64,000 bases of DNA from Burkholderiaceae bacterium (GTDB lineage: Bacteria > Pseudomonadota > Gammaproteobacteria > Burkholderiales > Burkholderiaceae_E). The translations under genes and the position numbers were made by a program. The notes under the pieces are model-generated. The model was not told where the DNA came from. It ran no database searches and saw nothing but the letters and a program-made list of their open reading frames with translations. The stretch is taken from positions 3,827 to 67,826 of the forward strand of contig JADJVQ010000045.1 of NCBI GenBank assembly GCA_016710525.1, read 5' to 3'. Positions 37,453 through 46,899 of this stretch are shown here, one piece after another. How positions within the stretch are numbered: the first letter of the stretch is position 1; every line of letters begins with the position of its first letter.

Positions 37453-40400
37453 GCGGCCTGGTCCGTCCGGGCGCCGTAGCGTTCCCGGATCAGCGCGACG
37501 ACGGCCTGCAGGCCGGCCAGTTCGTCGGCGGCAGTCTCGGGCGCGCCATGCTGCAGGCGGTCCGCGATGCGCGCGGCGGCCTCGAAACCCATGCCGCCCA
37601 GCGCTCCCTTCATGCTGTGGGCCGCCGAGCGCGCGGCCTCGTGATCGCCGTCGGCCAGCGCGCGGGCGATGTCGCCGAGGTCCGCCTCGGCTTTTTCCCA
37701 GAAGATGTCCAGGATTTCGCCGAAGGTGTCTTCGCCCAGATCGTCGCGCATCAGCGCGACGCGCTGGGCATCTTCGGCCATCACTTCTTGGGGGTCGATC
37801 GATGGTTCGACCTTTGCCGGCTCCGGGGCACCCGCCTGCGTAGATGTTGGCCCGGTCGTCGGGCCGGTCGATTGCCCGCTGGCGGCCTGACCCTGTCCAT
37901 GCGCTTGCGCCTGAGCGCTGCCTCCGGGCACTTGTGCCGGACGGTCCGGCGTGCGGGCGTGGCGAGTCAGCGCCGCCTCCAGAGCAGGCCAGTCCACGGG
38001 TTTGGTCAGGTAGTCGTTCAGCCCCGAATCCATATAGCGGCTTCGAAACTCCGGCAGCGCGTCGGCGGTCAGGGCCAGCACCGGCACCCGGCCCTTTTCG
38101 CCCGGCATCGCGCGGATCGCCCGCGTTGCGCCCGAGCCGTCGAGCACCGGCATCTGCATGTCCATCAGCACGATGTCGAAGTCGTGCGCGGTCACGCGCT
38201 CGACGGCCTTCGCGCCGTTCTCCACCACCTCGACGCGATGGCCGGCCCGGCGCAGGCGGGTGGCCAGCAGCAGCTGGTTGGTCGGGTTGTCTTCGGCCAG
38301 CAGGATGTCCAGGCCGGTTGTCGCGCGCGCGGCGGGCGCGGGCGCAGCCGCCGATGGCCGAGCCGGCGCATCGGCGGCACGCGGCAGTTCGATCGAAAAC
38401 GCGAAGCACGAGCCCTGGCCGGGCGTGCTGGTGACGCCGATCTCGCCGTGCATCGCGGTGACCAGGTGGCGGCAGATCGCCAGCCCCAGCCCGGTTCCGC
38501 CGAAGCGGCGCGTGGTCGACGAATCGGCCTGCTGGAAGGGTGTGAACAGGGTCGGCAGGACCTGGGGCGGGATGCCGATGCCGGTATCGCGCACCTCGAA
38601 GGCCAGATGCAGCGCATCGGCCCCCGCGGGCCGTGCCTGGATCGACACGGTGATGCGTCCGCGTTCGGTGAACTTGATCGCATTGCCGACCAGGTTGAAC
38701 AGGATCTGCCGCAGCCGTGTCGGGTCGCCGGTGACCCGCAGGCCGAGCTGCCCGGCCGCGTCGTGGACCAGCAGGTTGCCCCGCCCCGAGGCGGCCGACG
38801 ACAGCAGGTCGATCACTTCGCGCACCACCGCAACCGGGTCGAAGTCGATCGATTCCAGCGTCAGCTTGCCGGCCTCGATCTTGGAGAAATCGAGCACATC
38901 GTTGACCACGGTGAGCAGCGAATGGGCCGAATTCTGCAGCACGCCGACCAGGCGCCGCTGTTCGTCGTCCAGGCGGGTGTCGCCCAGCAGTTCGGACATG
39001 CCGATCACCCCGGTCATCGGGGTGCGCAGCTCGTGGCTCATCATCGCCAGGAAGCTCGCCTTGGCGCGCACCGCGCTTTGCGCCTCGTCGCGGGCACGGC
39101 GCAGCTCATGCTCGTAGCGCTGGCGGTCGGCGATGTCGTGCCAGGCCACCAGCAAGGCCTCGTTGCCGGCCAGCCGGATCGGGGTGATCGTCATCTCGAC
39201 CGGGACCAGCCCGTCATCGACGCGCCGGGCGTGAATCTCGAGCCGCCGCACGCCGTCGCGTCGCGCACCGCCGATCGCATCGTCGAGGGGTTTCGCACCC
39301 TGCGCCGGGTCCTCGAAGGTCAGCGCGGCCAAGGTGCGCCCCAGCACCTGGCTGCGCTCGGTGGTGCCCAGCAGAGCGAGCGCCGCGTCGTTGCAGTCGA
39401 CCAGGCCGCGCTCGTCGAACAGCAGATGCGGCTCGCCGGATCGCTGGAACAGGGTGCGGAAGCGTTCTTCGGCCTGCCGGGCTTCGGTGATGTCGCGAAC
39501 GATGCCGGTGAACAGGCGTTCGCCCTGGTCGAGCACCTCGCTGACCGCAAGGTGCACCTCGAGCGGGCGCCCGTCGCGGCGCTGGGTCTTCATGACGCGG
39601 CCGCGGCCGATCACGCTGCTCTGGCCGCCGGCCATGTAGCGCAGGACATGCTGCTGGTGATGGCCGGCATACGGCGTGGGCAGCAGACTCTCGAGCGACT
39701 GGCCGATCGCCTCGGCCGGCGCCACTCCGAAGATCTGTTCCGCAGCCTGGTTGAAGTCGCGCACGATGCCGCGCGAGTCGATCGTGATGATGCCGTCGGC
39801 CGCGTTGTCCAGAATGTTGCGCAGGCGCCGCTCCTGAGTGGCAGCCAGCTCCTCGCTGCGGTGACGCCTTGCCACCGCCTTCAGTGCAATCCGCGTGTAG
39901 AGCCAGACCGCCATCAGGATCGCGGCCATCACCCCGACCGGCACGGACAGGTCGCGCAGGCGCCGGTCGGTCAGGACCGATCGGGCAATGCGGACCTCGA
40001 CCACCGCCGGGAAATCGGCCGTCGTGTCGAAGTGCGCCAGCCAGCGCGATCCGTCGCCCAATGTGTCGCTGAACTGGCCGCTCTCGCGCTGCGGGATGAA
40101 CCGCTGGAAGATGGGCTGGGGGTCGCTGCGCGACTGGACCGCCGCCGAGCTCGTGGCCAGCAGCTGGCCGTCATAGCGAAACAGGCTGAGCACTTCGGAA
40201 TCGTCGGCGGCCAGGAAGCGCAGCTCGTTCATCAGGCTGTCGGTGCCGATCACCGCCACCAGCTGCGCGCTGCCGCTGCGCGGATCCAGCGAGCGGGTCA
40301 GGGTGACGAATCCCTGGCGGGCGAACGCCGAGCCCTGGCCCGGGCGCGCCTCACCCGACAGCGTGCGCCCCTGCGAAGGCAGCCCGAGCCGGAAGCGGGC

Positions 40401-40850
40401 GTCGTGCGGCTGCTGGAAGAAGTCGTATCCGCTCACCGTGATGGGCTTGTCGCGCCGTCGCGAAGAGGCGATCACCTGGCCATCGCTGGCCACCAGCGCC
40501 AGCTCCCGGATCAGCAGGTTGGCGCGCGTTGCCGATTCGAGCACCACCTGGCTTGCCGCCGGATTGCCCTCCTGCAGCGATTCGCGCAGGTTCTCTTCGA
40601 TCTGCTCGACATTGCTCTGGATCGAGGCCAGGCTGCGATTGAGTTCCTTGGCCAGGATGCGCGACAGCGTCCGCGCGCGCCCTTCGATCTCGGTTTCTAT
40701 CGTGCGCTCCAGCGAGAGCACATGCGCGACTGTCGCGGCCGCCACGACCAGCGCGAAGATCACGCCACCCAGCCGAATGGCGGTTTCCAGGCGCAGGCCC
40801 GGCTGGGGCTGCCCCGGGGATCCTCGCGGCGAGGATCCGTTCGATGTCAT
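37446..40850 (-). CDS. Hybrid sensor histidine kinase (periplasmic sensor, 2 PAS, HisKA, HATPase, REC, HPt)
   Basis: 1134 residues. Transmembrane helix about 28-47, periplasmic Cache-like sensor about 50-300, second helix about 302-325, PAS domains about 343-460 and 465-580, HisKA with His606 in SHELRTPMTGVIG, ATPase with N-box FNLVGNAIKFTE and G-boxes DTGIGIPP and GGTGLGLAI, receiver with Asp897 in LMDMQMPVLDG and Lys950, a Gly/Gln/Pro-rich linker, and a histidine phosphotransfer domain with His1078 in AHSMKGALGGMGF. This is a complete intramolecular phosphorelay whose final output regulator is not encoded nearby. Its ATG overlaps the stop of the upstream periplasmic binding protein (ATGA), so ligand sensing by that protein is likely (inference). 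Confidence 0.93.
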   Translation of the reverse strand: MTSNGSSPRGSPGQPQPGLRLETAIRLGGVIFALVVAAATVAHVLSLERTIETEIEGRARTLSRILAKELNRSLASIQSNVEQIEENLRESLQEGNPAASQVVLESATRANLLIRELALVASDGQVIASSRRRDKPITVSGYDFFQQPHDARFRLGLPSQGRTLSGEARPGQGSAFARQGFVTLTRSLDPRSGSAQLVAVIGTDSLMNELRFLAADDSEVLSLFRYDGQLLATSSAAVQSRSDPQPIFQRFIPQRESGQFSDTLGDGSRWLAHFDTTADFPAVVEVRIARSVLTDRRLRDLSVPVGVMAAILMAVWLYTRIALKAVARRHRSEELAATQERRLRNILDNAADGIITIDSRGIVRDFNQAAEQIFGVAPAEAIGQSLESLLPTPYAGHHQQHVLRYMAGGQSSVIGRGRVMKTQRRDGRPLEVHLAVSEVLDQGERLFTGIVRDITEARQAEERFRTLFQRSGEPHLLFDERGLVDCNDAALALLGTTERSQVLGRTLAALTFEDPAQGAKPLDDAIGGARRDGVRRLEIHARRVDDGLVPVEMTITPIRLAGNEALLVAWHDIADRQRYEHELRRARDEAQSAVRAKASFLAMMSHELRTPMTGVIGMSELLGDTRLDDEQRRLVGVLQNSAHSLLTVVNDVLDFSKIEAGKLTLESIDFDPVAVVREVIDLLSSAASGRGNLLVHDAAGQLGLRVTGDPTRLRQILFNLVGNAIKFTERGRITVSIQARPAGADALHLAFEVRDTGIGIPPQVLPTLFTPFQQADSSTTRRFGGTGLGLAICRHLVTAMHGEIGVTSTPGQGSCFAFSIELPRAADAPARPSAAAPAPAARATTGLDILLAEDNPTNQLLLATRLRRAGHRVEVVENGAKAVERVTAHDFDIVLMDMQMPVLDGSGATRAIRAMPGEKGRVPVLALTADALPEFRSRYMDSGLNDYLTKPVDWPALEAALTRHARTPDRPAQVPGGSAQAQAHGQGQAASGQSTGPTTGPTSTQAGAPEPAKVEPSIDPQEVMAEDAQRVALMRDDLGEDTFGEILDIFWEKAEADLGDIARALADGDHEAARSAAHSMKGALGGMGFEAAARIADRLQHGAPETAADELAGLQAVVALIRERYGARTDQAAV

Positions 40851-41662
40851 TGCGCGACGACGATCGGGTCCAGCTTGAAGGCCCGCGCCGCGTTCATCAG
40901 CCGGCCATCGCGCTTGATGTCCGCGACGAACTTGTCGACCCGCGCCAGCCAGGCATCCTCGCCCGGCGCCACCGCATAGGCGTAGCCCAGCGGACTGAGC
41001 GGCTTTTCCGGCGCGATCACGCGCGCCCAGTCGGCATTGTCAAGCACGCGACGGCTGTACGGGTAGTCGGTCATGAACACATCGATGCGCCCGGCCTGCA
41101 GTTCGCGCTCACGGGTGTTCGGTGCCTTCACCGACACCAGTTCAGCCTTGGTCAGCGCCTTTTTCATGATCGGTTCCATGAAGGTCCCGGCCTGAACGCC
41201 GACCACATGGCCGGCTTTGTCGATGTCGCCCCAGCCCTGCAGCGACGGATGGGTCTTGGTGGTGACCGCCCAGATGTCGCTGCGCAGATAGGGCTGCGAG
41301 AACCGCACCTTGGCCGCGCGTTCCGGCAGCACGGCCACGCCGAACATCGCGATGTCGCAGCGGTCGCCCAGCAGATCGCCGATGAAGTTCGGAAAGCTGG
41401 AGTCGATGTAGTTGACCTTGACGCCGAGATCGCGGGCGAATTGCGTCGCCAGGACTTCATCGATGCCGGACAGCTCGCCGCTCTTCGGATTGCGGAAGGT
41501 GATGCCATAGTACTCGGGCCAGATGCACACACGCAGCTGGCCCATCGACTTGATGCGCTCCAGGCGCGCCCCCACTGGTTGCGCCGACGCGCACGGGAGC
41601 AGCCCGGCGAGAGTGGCCAGCAGGGTGGCCGTCAGTGCCAGGCGGGAGAGCAGGCGATGCAT
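40847..41662 (-). CDS. Periplasmic amino-acid-type binding protein (SBP family 3), coupled to the hybrid kinase
   Basis: 271 residues with a signal peptide (about 1-28). The family 3 pattern is clear: GQLRVCIWPEYYGITFRNPK, SGIDEVLATQFARDLGVKV, CDIAMFGVAVLPERAAKVRF and VGVQAGTFMEP. The start ATG 41662 (MHRLLSRL) has GAGG 8 bp upstream. No permease or ATPase gene is near; instead the stop overlaps the start of the hybrid kinase. The ligand is probably an amino acid or small carboxylate but cannot be read from the sequence. Confidence 0.88.
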   Translation of the reverse strand: MHRLLSRLALTATLLATLAGLLPCASAQPVGARLERIKSMGQLRVCIWPEYYGITFRNPKSGELSGIDEVLATQFARDLGVKVNYIDSSFPNFIGDLLGDRCDIAMFGVAVLPERAAKVRFSQPYLRSDIWAVTTKTHPSLQGWGDIDKAGHVVGVQAGTFMEPIMKKALTKAELVSVKAPNTRERELQAGRIDVFMTDYPYSRRVLDNADWARVIAPEKPLSPLGYAYAVAPGEDAWLARVDKFVADIKRDGRLMNAARAFKLDPIVVAQ

Positions 41663-41911
41663 AGGGAGTTCCTCGGTGGTCGGGCGCACCGGTACCGGGT
41701 CCGGTTCGATCGATCGACTCTACCGAGCCGAGCCGGCTGGCCAATCGCGGAAATGCAGGGCAAATCCTCCGGATTCCCGGGCCGGTTCGGCCCATTTCGC
41801 GGATGGTAGCGGTCGAACCGGCGTGGCCGATGCCGTGTTCGCCCGCCATGCGACAGCCGGTCGCCGGTCCGCGACCGGGGGCACTCGCGGGTGCGGGCCA
41901 GCCGCGATCGG

Positions 41912-43960
41912 CTACTTCAGAATGCGCACCAGGTTGTGATGGGCATCGGTGAAGGTCGGCAGGCCCGGCAGGTCGGCGATCTGGATTGCACCCTTGGCCA
42001 GCGCGCCGCTGCTCAGCAGGGCCTTGTTGCGGCTGACCACCACCTGGTCGGTCGAGGAGTACCAGTAGGTGTAGTCGTCGGCATTCGGCGGGGTGTCGGA
42101 CACCAGCACCGCATGCATGCCGACTTCGGAGGCCAGCTTCTTGATCACCGGCGGCAGGTTGACGAACCGGTTGGTTGCCTGGAAGACGATCACGCCGTCC
42201 TCCTTCAGGTGGCGAGCGTACTGGGCCATGGCTTCACGCGTGATCAGATGCATCGGAATCGAATCGCCCGAGAAGGCATCGATGCCCATCACGTCGTAAC
42301 GTCGCGGCGCTTCCCGTTCCAGCGACAGGCGCCCGTCGCCCATCACCACCTCGATCTTGGCTCCGCTGTCGGACAGCAGCGAAAACTCGCTCCTGGCGAT
42401 GTCCACCACCCGCGGGCTGATTTCATAGAAGACCATCGAATCGCCGGGGCGCCCGTAGGCGGCCAGCACGCCGGCACCCAGGCCGATCACGCCGATCGAG
42501 CGGGGCTGGCCCGCCGCGGTCTCGTTCAGGGTGGCGAACACCCGGCCATAGCCCGAGCCGGGGCTGAAATAGTCGGCCGGCACATTCTTGTACTTGGGGC
42601 CCAGCAGCTGCCCGCCGTGCATGATCGCGCCGTGGTACATGGTTCGATAGGGAGCCGGGTCCTGCCAGTCACGGGTGCGCACCACGCCGTAGAAGTCGCG
42701 CTGCATGATGCGGATGCCATCGGTGTAATCCATACCGCCCCGCACGACGAGCACGAGCGAGGCCGCGGTGACGGCGATGGCCAGCACGCTGGGCGCGCCC
42801 TGCAGGCGCACCGCCAGCAGGCCGGCCAGCAGCACCAGCACGATCCCCAGCTCGAAGTATCCCGGCAGGGTCAGCGGCGCGACGATGGCGATCAGCACCG
42901 CCCCGATCGCGCCGCCCACCGAGATCATCAGATAGAAGCGCGTCAGGTGGCTCGGGTCCGGCTTGAGCGCCGCGAGCTCGCCGTGGCAGACCATGCAGGC
43001 GACGAACATTCCCGCGAAGTACAGCGGGGCGGCGACCCGCAGGTTCAGCGAGCCGATGAACCAGGCCATCGCCGGCACCGCCGCGGCCAGCAGCACCAGG
43101 AACAGCGTGCGCTTGTACCAGCGCGGGTGATCGAAGCACAGGATGAAGGTCAGCAGGTACAGCGCCAGCGGAATCACCCACAGGAAGGGCACGCTGGCGA
43201 TGTTCTGGGTGACATGGTTGGTCACCGCCAGCAGCATCATCGATCCCATGGCCGACAGCGCGAGCCACAGCATCTGCCGGTTCAGCGGCAGCCGGGCCGC
43301 TGCCGCGCTCGGCGAAGGGCCTGCCGCCGTGCTGTGCGCGGGCGCCCCGCGCGCCGACACGAATCCGGTGATCGCACAGACCACCGCGAACACCGCATAC
43401 AGAACAGACCAGCCGACACCCAGCTGCGGCAGCGACAGGGCCGGCTCGAAGAGCACTGGAAAGCCCAGCAGAGCCAGCATCGAGGCGAAGTTGGAGAGCG
43501 CGAACAGCCGATAGGGCACGGCGCTGCGAAACCGTTGCCAATACCAGGCCTGCAGAAGCGGCGTCGTCGACGACAGCAGGAAGTAGGGCAGGCCGATCGT
43601 GACCGTGAGCAGCAGCAGGATGCGCCCGATCGGCTCGGCGTCGCCCGCCGGCTTCCAGGACGCGTCGGGCAGGATCGGCAGCAGAGCCAATGACAGCGCC
43701 AGCAGTCCAGCGTGCAGGGCTGCCTGTCGGCGCAAGCCCAGCTTGCTGGTGAAGTCGGCGTAGGCGTAACCGGCCAGCAGGATGCTCTGGAAGAACACCA
43801 TGCAGGTTGTCCAGACGGCGGCCGAGCCCCCGAACCAGGGCAGGATCTGCTTGGCCACGACCGGCTGTACCAGGAACAGCAGGAAGGCCGACAGGAAGAT
43901 GGTGCCGGCGTAGGGCAGGATCGCGTGGCGGGGCAATGCGGGAGCGTCGGAAGCGGTCAT
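41912..43960 (-). CDS. Membrane protein with C-terminal spermidine-synthase-like methyltransferase fold
   Basis: 682 residues. About 12 hydrophobic helices fill the N-terminal two thirds (FLSAFLLFLVQPVVAKQILP is typical of this family), then a SpeE-like domain: IGVIGLGAGVLAAYGRPGDS is the nucleotide-binding loop, VVMGDGRLSLE and YDVMGIDAFSGDSIPMHLIT carry the acidic residues, and VIVFQATNRFVNLPPVIKKL follows. Such fused proteins are widespread; few have a demonstrated polyamine product, so the activity remains open. The start ATG 43960 (MTASDAPALP) is preferred over an upstream frame extension. Confidence 0.88.
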   Translation of the reverse strand: MTASDAPALPRHAILPYAGTIFLSAFLLFLVQPVVAKQILPWFGGSAAVWTTCMVFFQSILLAGYAYADFTSKLGLRRQAALHAGLLALSLALLPILPDASWKPAGDAEPIGRILLLLTVTIGLPYFLLSSTTPLLQAWYWQRFRSAVPYRLFALSNFASMLALLGFPVLFEPALSLPQLGVGWSVLYAVFAVVCAITGFVSARGAPAHSTAAGPSPSAAAARLPLNRQMLWLALSAMGSMMLLAVTNHVTQNIASVPFLWVIPLALYLLTFILCFDHPRWYKRTLFLVLLAAAVPAMAWFIGSLNLRVAAPLYFAGMFVACMVCHGELAALKPDPSHLTRFYLMISVGGAIGAVLIAIVAPLTLPGYFELGIVLVLLAGLLAVRLQGAPSVLAIAVTAASLVLVVRGGMDYTDGIRIMQRDFYGVVRTRDWQDPAPYRTMYHGAIMHGGQLLGPKYKNVPADYFSPGSGYGRVFATLNETAAGQPRSIGVIGLGAGVLAAYGRPGDSMVFYEISPRVVDIARSEFSLLSDSGAKIEVVMGDGRLSLEREAPRRYDVMGIDAFSGDSIPMHLITREAMAQYARHLKEDGVIVFQATNRFVNLPPVIKKLASEVGMHAVLVSDTPPNADDYTYWYSSTDQVVVSRNKALLSSGALAKGAIQIADLPGLPTFTDAHHNLVRILK

Positions 43961-44062
43961 GGGCCTGCAGGAGAGTCGATGGCGGCGAGATCTGGCGCAG
44001 GAGGTAGTTCGGAAGCCGCCTGCGCGGGCAAGCCGGCGATTATGCCGAATCGGCGACACAAG

Positions 44063-44091
44063 TTGACATGACAGTCCGAAAATGAGAGTCT
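44063..44091 (+). promoter_or_regulatory. Candidate cspA promoter
   Basis: A perfect TTGACA (44063-44068) is followed after 17 bp by GAGTCT, a weak -10 helped by an upstream TG. It implies a 5' leader of about 155 nt before cspA, the length usual for cold-shock mRNAs with temperature-responsive leaders. Confidence 0.4.
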
Positions 44092-44252
44092 TTCGCCCGC
44101 ACGCGTTTCAAGCGGTGTTTCTCGGCGGTTTGCCTGGTTAGCGTCCCGACAGGGGCGGTTCAAGTCTGGTGTTCCCTGGTTGCGTTTCTTGTGCGTCGTC
44201 GCCCTTCGGGCATAAACCCCCGAACTTTTCAACGCTCGCATGGGAGTAACCA

Positions 44253-44462
44253 ATGAGCACAAAAACCGGTACCGTCAAATGGTTCAACGAAACCAAAGGC
44301 TTCGGCTTCATCGCCCCCGATGATGGCTCGGAAGACCTGTTCGCGCACTTCAGCGAAATTCAAGGCCAGGGCTTCAAGACCCTCGCCGAGAAGCAGCGCG
44401 TTCAGTTCGAAGTCACCCAGGGCAAAAAAGGCCTGCAGGCCAGCCGGATCCAAGTGATCTAA
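44253..44462 (+). CDS. cspA: Cold-shock protein, CspA family
   Basis: 69 residues, a single OB-fold that binds single-stranded RNA/DNA. RNP1 is KGFGFIAPDD and RNP2 is DLFAHFSEI; the start is MSTKTGTVKWFNETKG. GGGAG lies a few bases upstream of ATG 44253. The long leader and a strong hairpin after the stop suggest post-transcriptional control. Confidence 0.97.
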   Translation: MSTKTGTVKWFNETKGFGFIAPDDGSEDLFAHFSEIQGQGFKTLAEKQRVQFEVTQGKKGLQASRIQVI

Positions 44463-44470
44463 AGGCCAAC

Positions 44471-44511
44471 GGTTCGCCTGACCGCGGCCACGAGCCGCGG
44501 TTGAGCGAACC
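44471..44511 (+). promoter_or_regulatory. Strong intercistronic hairpin between cspA and infA
   Basis: GGTTCGC-CTGA-CCGCGGC, loop CACGA, GCCGCGG-TTGA-GCGAACC: two perfect 7-bp stems joined by a partly pairing 4-by-4 segment. There is no T-run, so more likely a processing site, stabiliser or partial terminator that sets the cspA:infA ratio than a full terminator. Confidence 0.7.
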
Positions 44512-44525
44512 CCAACCTTCATTCC

Positions 44526-44801
44526 ATGGCCAAAGAAGATCTGATTGAAGTAGAAGGCGTCGTTGCCGAAGTCCTTCCGGACACCCGGTATCGCGTCACG
44601 CTGGACAACGGCGCAGTCGTCTCCGCCTACGTCTCCGGCAAAATGAAAAAACACCGAATCCGCATTCTGGCGGGCGACCGGGTCACTCTCGAGTTGTCTG
44701 TCTACGACATCACCAAAGGCCGCATCCGGTTCCGTCACAAGGATACCGATTCGATGCCCGGTGGCGGACCGCAGCGCCGCACTTATCGTCCCGGTCGCTG
44801 A
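44526..44801 (+). CDS. infA: Translation initiation factor IF-1, C-terminally extended
   Basis: 91 residues against about 72 for the E. coli protein. The OB-fold is standard: MAKEDLIEVEGVVAEVLPDT, FRV-type loop as YRVTLDNG, then YVSGKMKKHRIRILAGDRVT and ELSVYDITKGRIRFRHK. A basic Gly/Arg-rich tail (SMPGGGPQRRTYRPGR) is added. It lies 63 bp after cspA; a second IF-1 gene in the ribosomal protein operon is expected but outside the window. Confidence 0.95.
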   Translation: MAKEDLIEVEGVVAEVLPDTRYRVTLDNGAVVSAYVSGKMKKHRIRILAGDRVTLELSVYDITKGRIRFRHKDTDSMPGGGPQRRTYRPGR

Positions 44802-44961
44802 ACCGTCGCTTGCCCCGCGCAGGCGTCCCCAGTCGACTTTAGTTGAACCTGTCCCGGGTGCCACCTGATGGCCTGGCGGCAGGATTGGCGCGGACCCGGC
44901 TTTCAGCTGCCTTGAACCCATCTCCGCGCTGTCGTTGTTTTCCAACGGAGCCCGAGACCCC

Positions 44962-45834
44962 ATGAATTCCCTGCTCAGCGCCCTGTCCACCCGCTATGGC
45001 GCATCGGCATCGGCCGACGACATGACGCCCGCCCTGCGGGCCGCAGCGGCCAATCCGGTGATCGAGTCCCTGCTCGGCCATCGTTCCGTGCGGGCCTTTC
45101 TGCCCGATCCGGTCGCCGAGAGCGCGCTGGCGCTGATGGTGGCAGCGGCTCAATCCGCCGCCACCTCATCGAACCTGCAGGCCTGGAGCGTGATTGCCGT
45201 GCAGGACGCCGAGCGCAAGGCTCGCCTGGCGACGCTGGTGGGCGGGCAGGCCCATGTGCGCGAATGTCCGCTGCTGCTGGTCTGGATTGCCGATCTGTCG
45301 CGTCTGGATCGGGTCGGCGTGCTCACCGGTGTGCCGGCGCGCGCCAACGACTATCTCGAGATGTTTCTGGTTGCCACCGTCGATGCTGCGCTGGCCGCCC
45401 AGAATGCGGTGGTGGCCGCCGAGTCCCTGGGCCTGGGCACGGTGTACATCGGCGCGATGCGCAACCATCCGGAAGCGGTCGCGACCGAACTCGGGCTGCC
45501 CGACCATGCGATTGCTGTTTTCGGCCTGTGCGTGGGGCGTGCCGACCCGGCCCGTCCGGCGTCGGTCAAGCCGCGCCTGGACTCGACCGTGGTGCTGCAC
45601 CATGAACAGTACGAAGGCGTAGCCGCCCGCGCGGCGGCCCATGCACCCGAAGGCGCCGAACGCGAGGCGATCGCGCGCTACGACCGTGTGATGCGTGATT
45701 TCCAGGCCAGCCAGGCGATGCCGGCCACCGACTGGAGCGCCCAGGCGAGCAGCCGGGTCAAAGGACCCGAAACCCTGTCCGGGCGCGACCGCCTGAAGAC
45801 CGCGCTGGCCGCGCTGGGATTTCCGCTGGCCTGA
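44962..45834 (+). CDS. Nitroreductase-family NAD(P)H:FMN oxidoreductase (NfsA-like)
   Basis: 290 residues. The flavin-binding helix is in GHRSVRAFLPDPV, followed by AAQSAATSSNLQAWSVIAVQ, the NfsA-type FMN contact. AAQNAVVAAESLGLGTVYIG and GLCVGRAD are further family landmarks, and the C-terminus is rich in Ala and Arg as in NfsA/FRP. It probably reduces quinones, nitroaromatics or similar acceptors. The start ATG 44962 (MNSLLSALS) is supported by GGAG upstream. Its 3' end runs into the poly-G tract. Confidence 0.9.
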   Translation: MNSLLSALSTRYGASASADDMTPALRAAAANPVIESLLGHRSVRAFLPDPVAESALALMVAAAQSAATSSNLQAWSVIAVQDAERKARLATLVGGQAHVRECPLLLVWIADLSRLDRVGVLTGVPARANDYLEMFLVATVDAALAAQNAVVAAESLGLGTVYIGAMRNHPEAVATELGLPDHAIAVFGLCVGRADPARPASVKPRLDSTVVLHHEQYEGVAARAAAHAPEGAEREAIARYDRVMRDFQASQAMPATDWSAQASSRVKGPETLSGRDRLKTALAALGFPLA

Positions 45835-45847
45835 TGGGCTCTCTCGG

Positions 45848-46012
<165 letters not shown>

Positions 46013-46056
46013 AGCGGCTAGGATGGGGGCCGGCATTCCATTGAAGGACCCCTACC

Positions 46057-46872
46057 ATGACCGATACCGCCCCCCGCTACGAAGCGGTCACCCTGACGGT
46101 GACCGATGGCATCGCGCAGCTCACCCTGAATCGGCCGAGCACGCTCAATGCGCTGAACGATGCGATGTTTCGCGAGATCCCGATGGCCATCACCGAGGCG
46201 AGCCAGGCTGGCGCGAGGGCGCTGCTGATCACCGGCGCCGGCAAGGGTTTCTGTTCGGGCGCCGACCTGGTCGGCAGGCCTTTCGCCGCCCCCACCACCG
46301 AAGCGCAACGCGAACTGAACAACCGGATCGGCTTCGAGCGGGTGATCTCGCTGGTACGCGGCATCAATGAGGCGCCGATGCCGGTGGTCTGCGCCATCAA
46401 CGGCGTGGCCGCGGGCGGTGGCGTGGGCATCGCGTTGGCCGGTGACGTCATCCTGATGGCGCGCAGCGCCCGCTTCGTGCTGACCTTCGTGCCCAAGCTG
46501 GGCCTGGTGCCCGATGTCGGTGCCACCTGGTACCTGACCCGGCTGGCCGGACGGGCGCGCACGATGGCGGCCAGCCTGCTGGGCGATGCGATCAGTGCCG
46601 AAGAGGCCGAACGCTGGGGGCTGGTCGCCCGCCTGTACGACGATGCCAGCCTGCAGGCCGAGGCGATGGCCATCTGCCGACGGCTGGCCGACGGACCTCA
46701 GCGTGCCGTGGTCGGCACGCGCCAGCTGGTCGATGCGGCGCCGCAGATGCCGATCGGTTCGCACATCCTGCTCGAGCGCGACATCCAGGTGAAGCTGGTC
46801 GGCTCGCCAGAACACGTCGAAGGCACGCTGGCCTTCCGCGAGAAGCGCCCGGCCCGGTTCGCCAAGTCCTGA
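46057..46872 (+). CDS. Enoyl-CoA hydratase/isomerase, PaaG-like
   Basis: 271 residues of the crotonase fold. Oxyanion-hole segments are GKGFCSGADLVG and INGVAAGGGVGIALAGD. At the catalytic position the motif LGLVPDVGATW has Asp where classical hydratases have Glu, as in PaaG-type 1,2-epoxyphenylacetyl-CoA isomerases and dienoyl-CoA isomerases. Isomerase activity is therefore more likely than simple hydration. No phenylacetate genes are nearby. The start ATG 46057 has GAAGGA upstream. Confidence 0.88.
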   Translation: MTDTAPRYEAVTLTVTDGIAQLTLNRPSTLNALNDAMFREIPMAITEASQAGARALLITGAGKGFCSGADLVGRPFAAPTTEAQRELNNRIGFERVISLVRGINEAPMPVVCAINGVAAGGGVGIALAGDVILMARSARFVLTFVPKLGLVPDVGATWYLTRLAGRARTMAASLLGDAISAEEAERWGLVARLYDDASLQAEAMAICRRLADGPQRAVVGTRQLVDAAPQMPIGSHILLERDIQVKLVGSPEHVEGTLAFREKRPARFAKS

Positions 46873-46899
46873 GCAGACCGGTTCGCCGATTGCCGGGCG

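Noticed and set aside
37206..40979. A 1257-codon open frame antisense to the hybrid kinase
   Set aside because: Same effect: it shadows a gene with every catalytic motif intact, and its translation has no recognisable domain.
41891..43693. A 600-codon plus-strand frame opposite the spermidine-synthase-like gene
   Set aside because: Very polar, His/Gln/Arg-rich translation opposite a clear membrane protein; no ribosome-binding site or motif.
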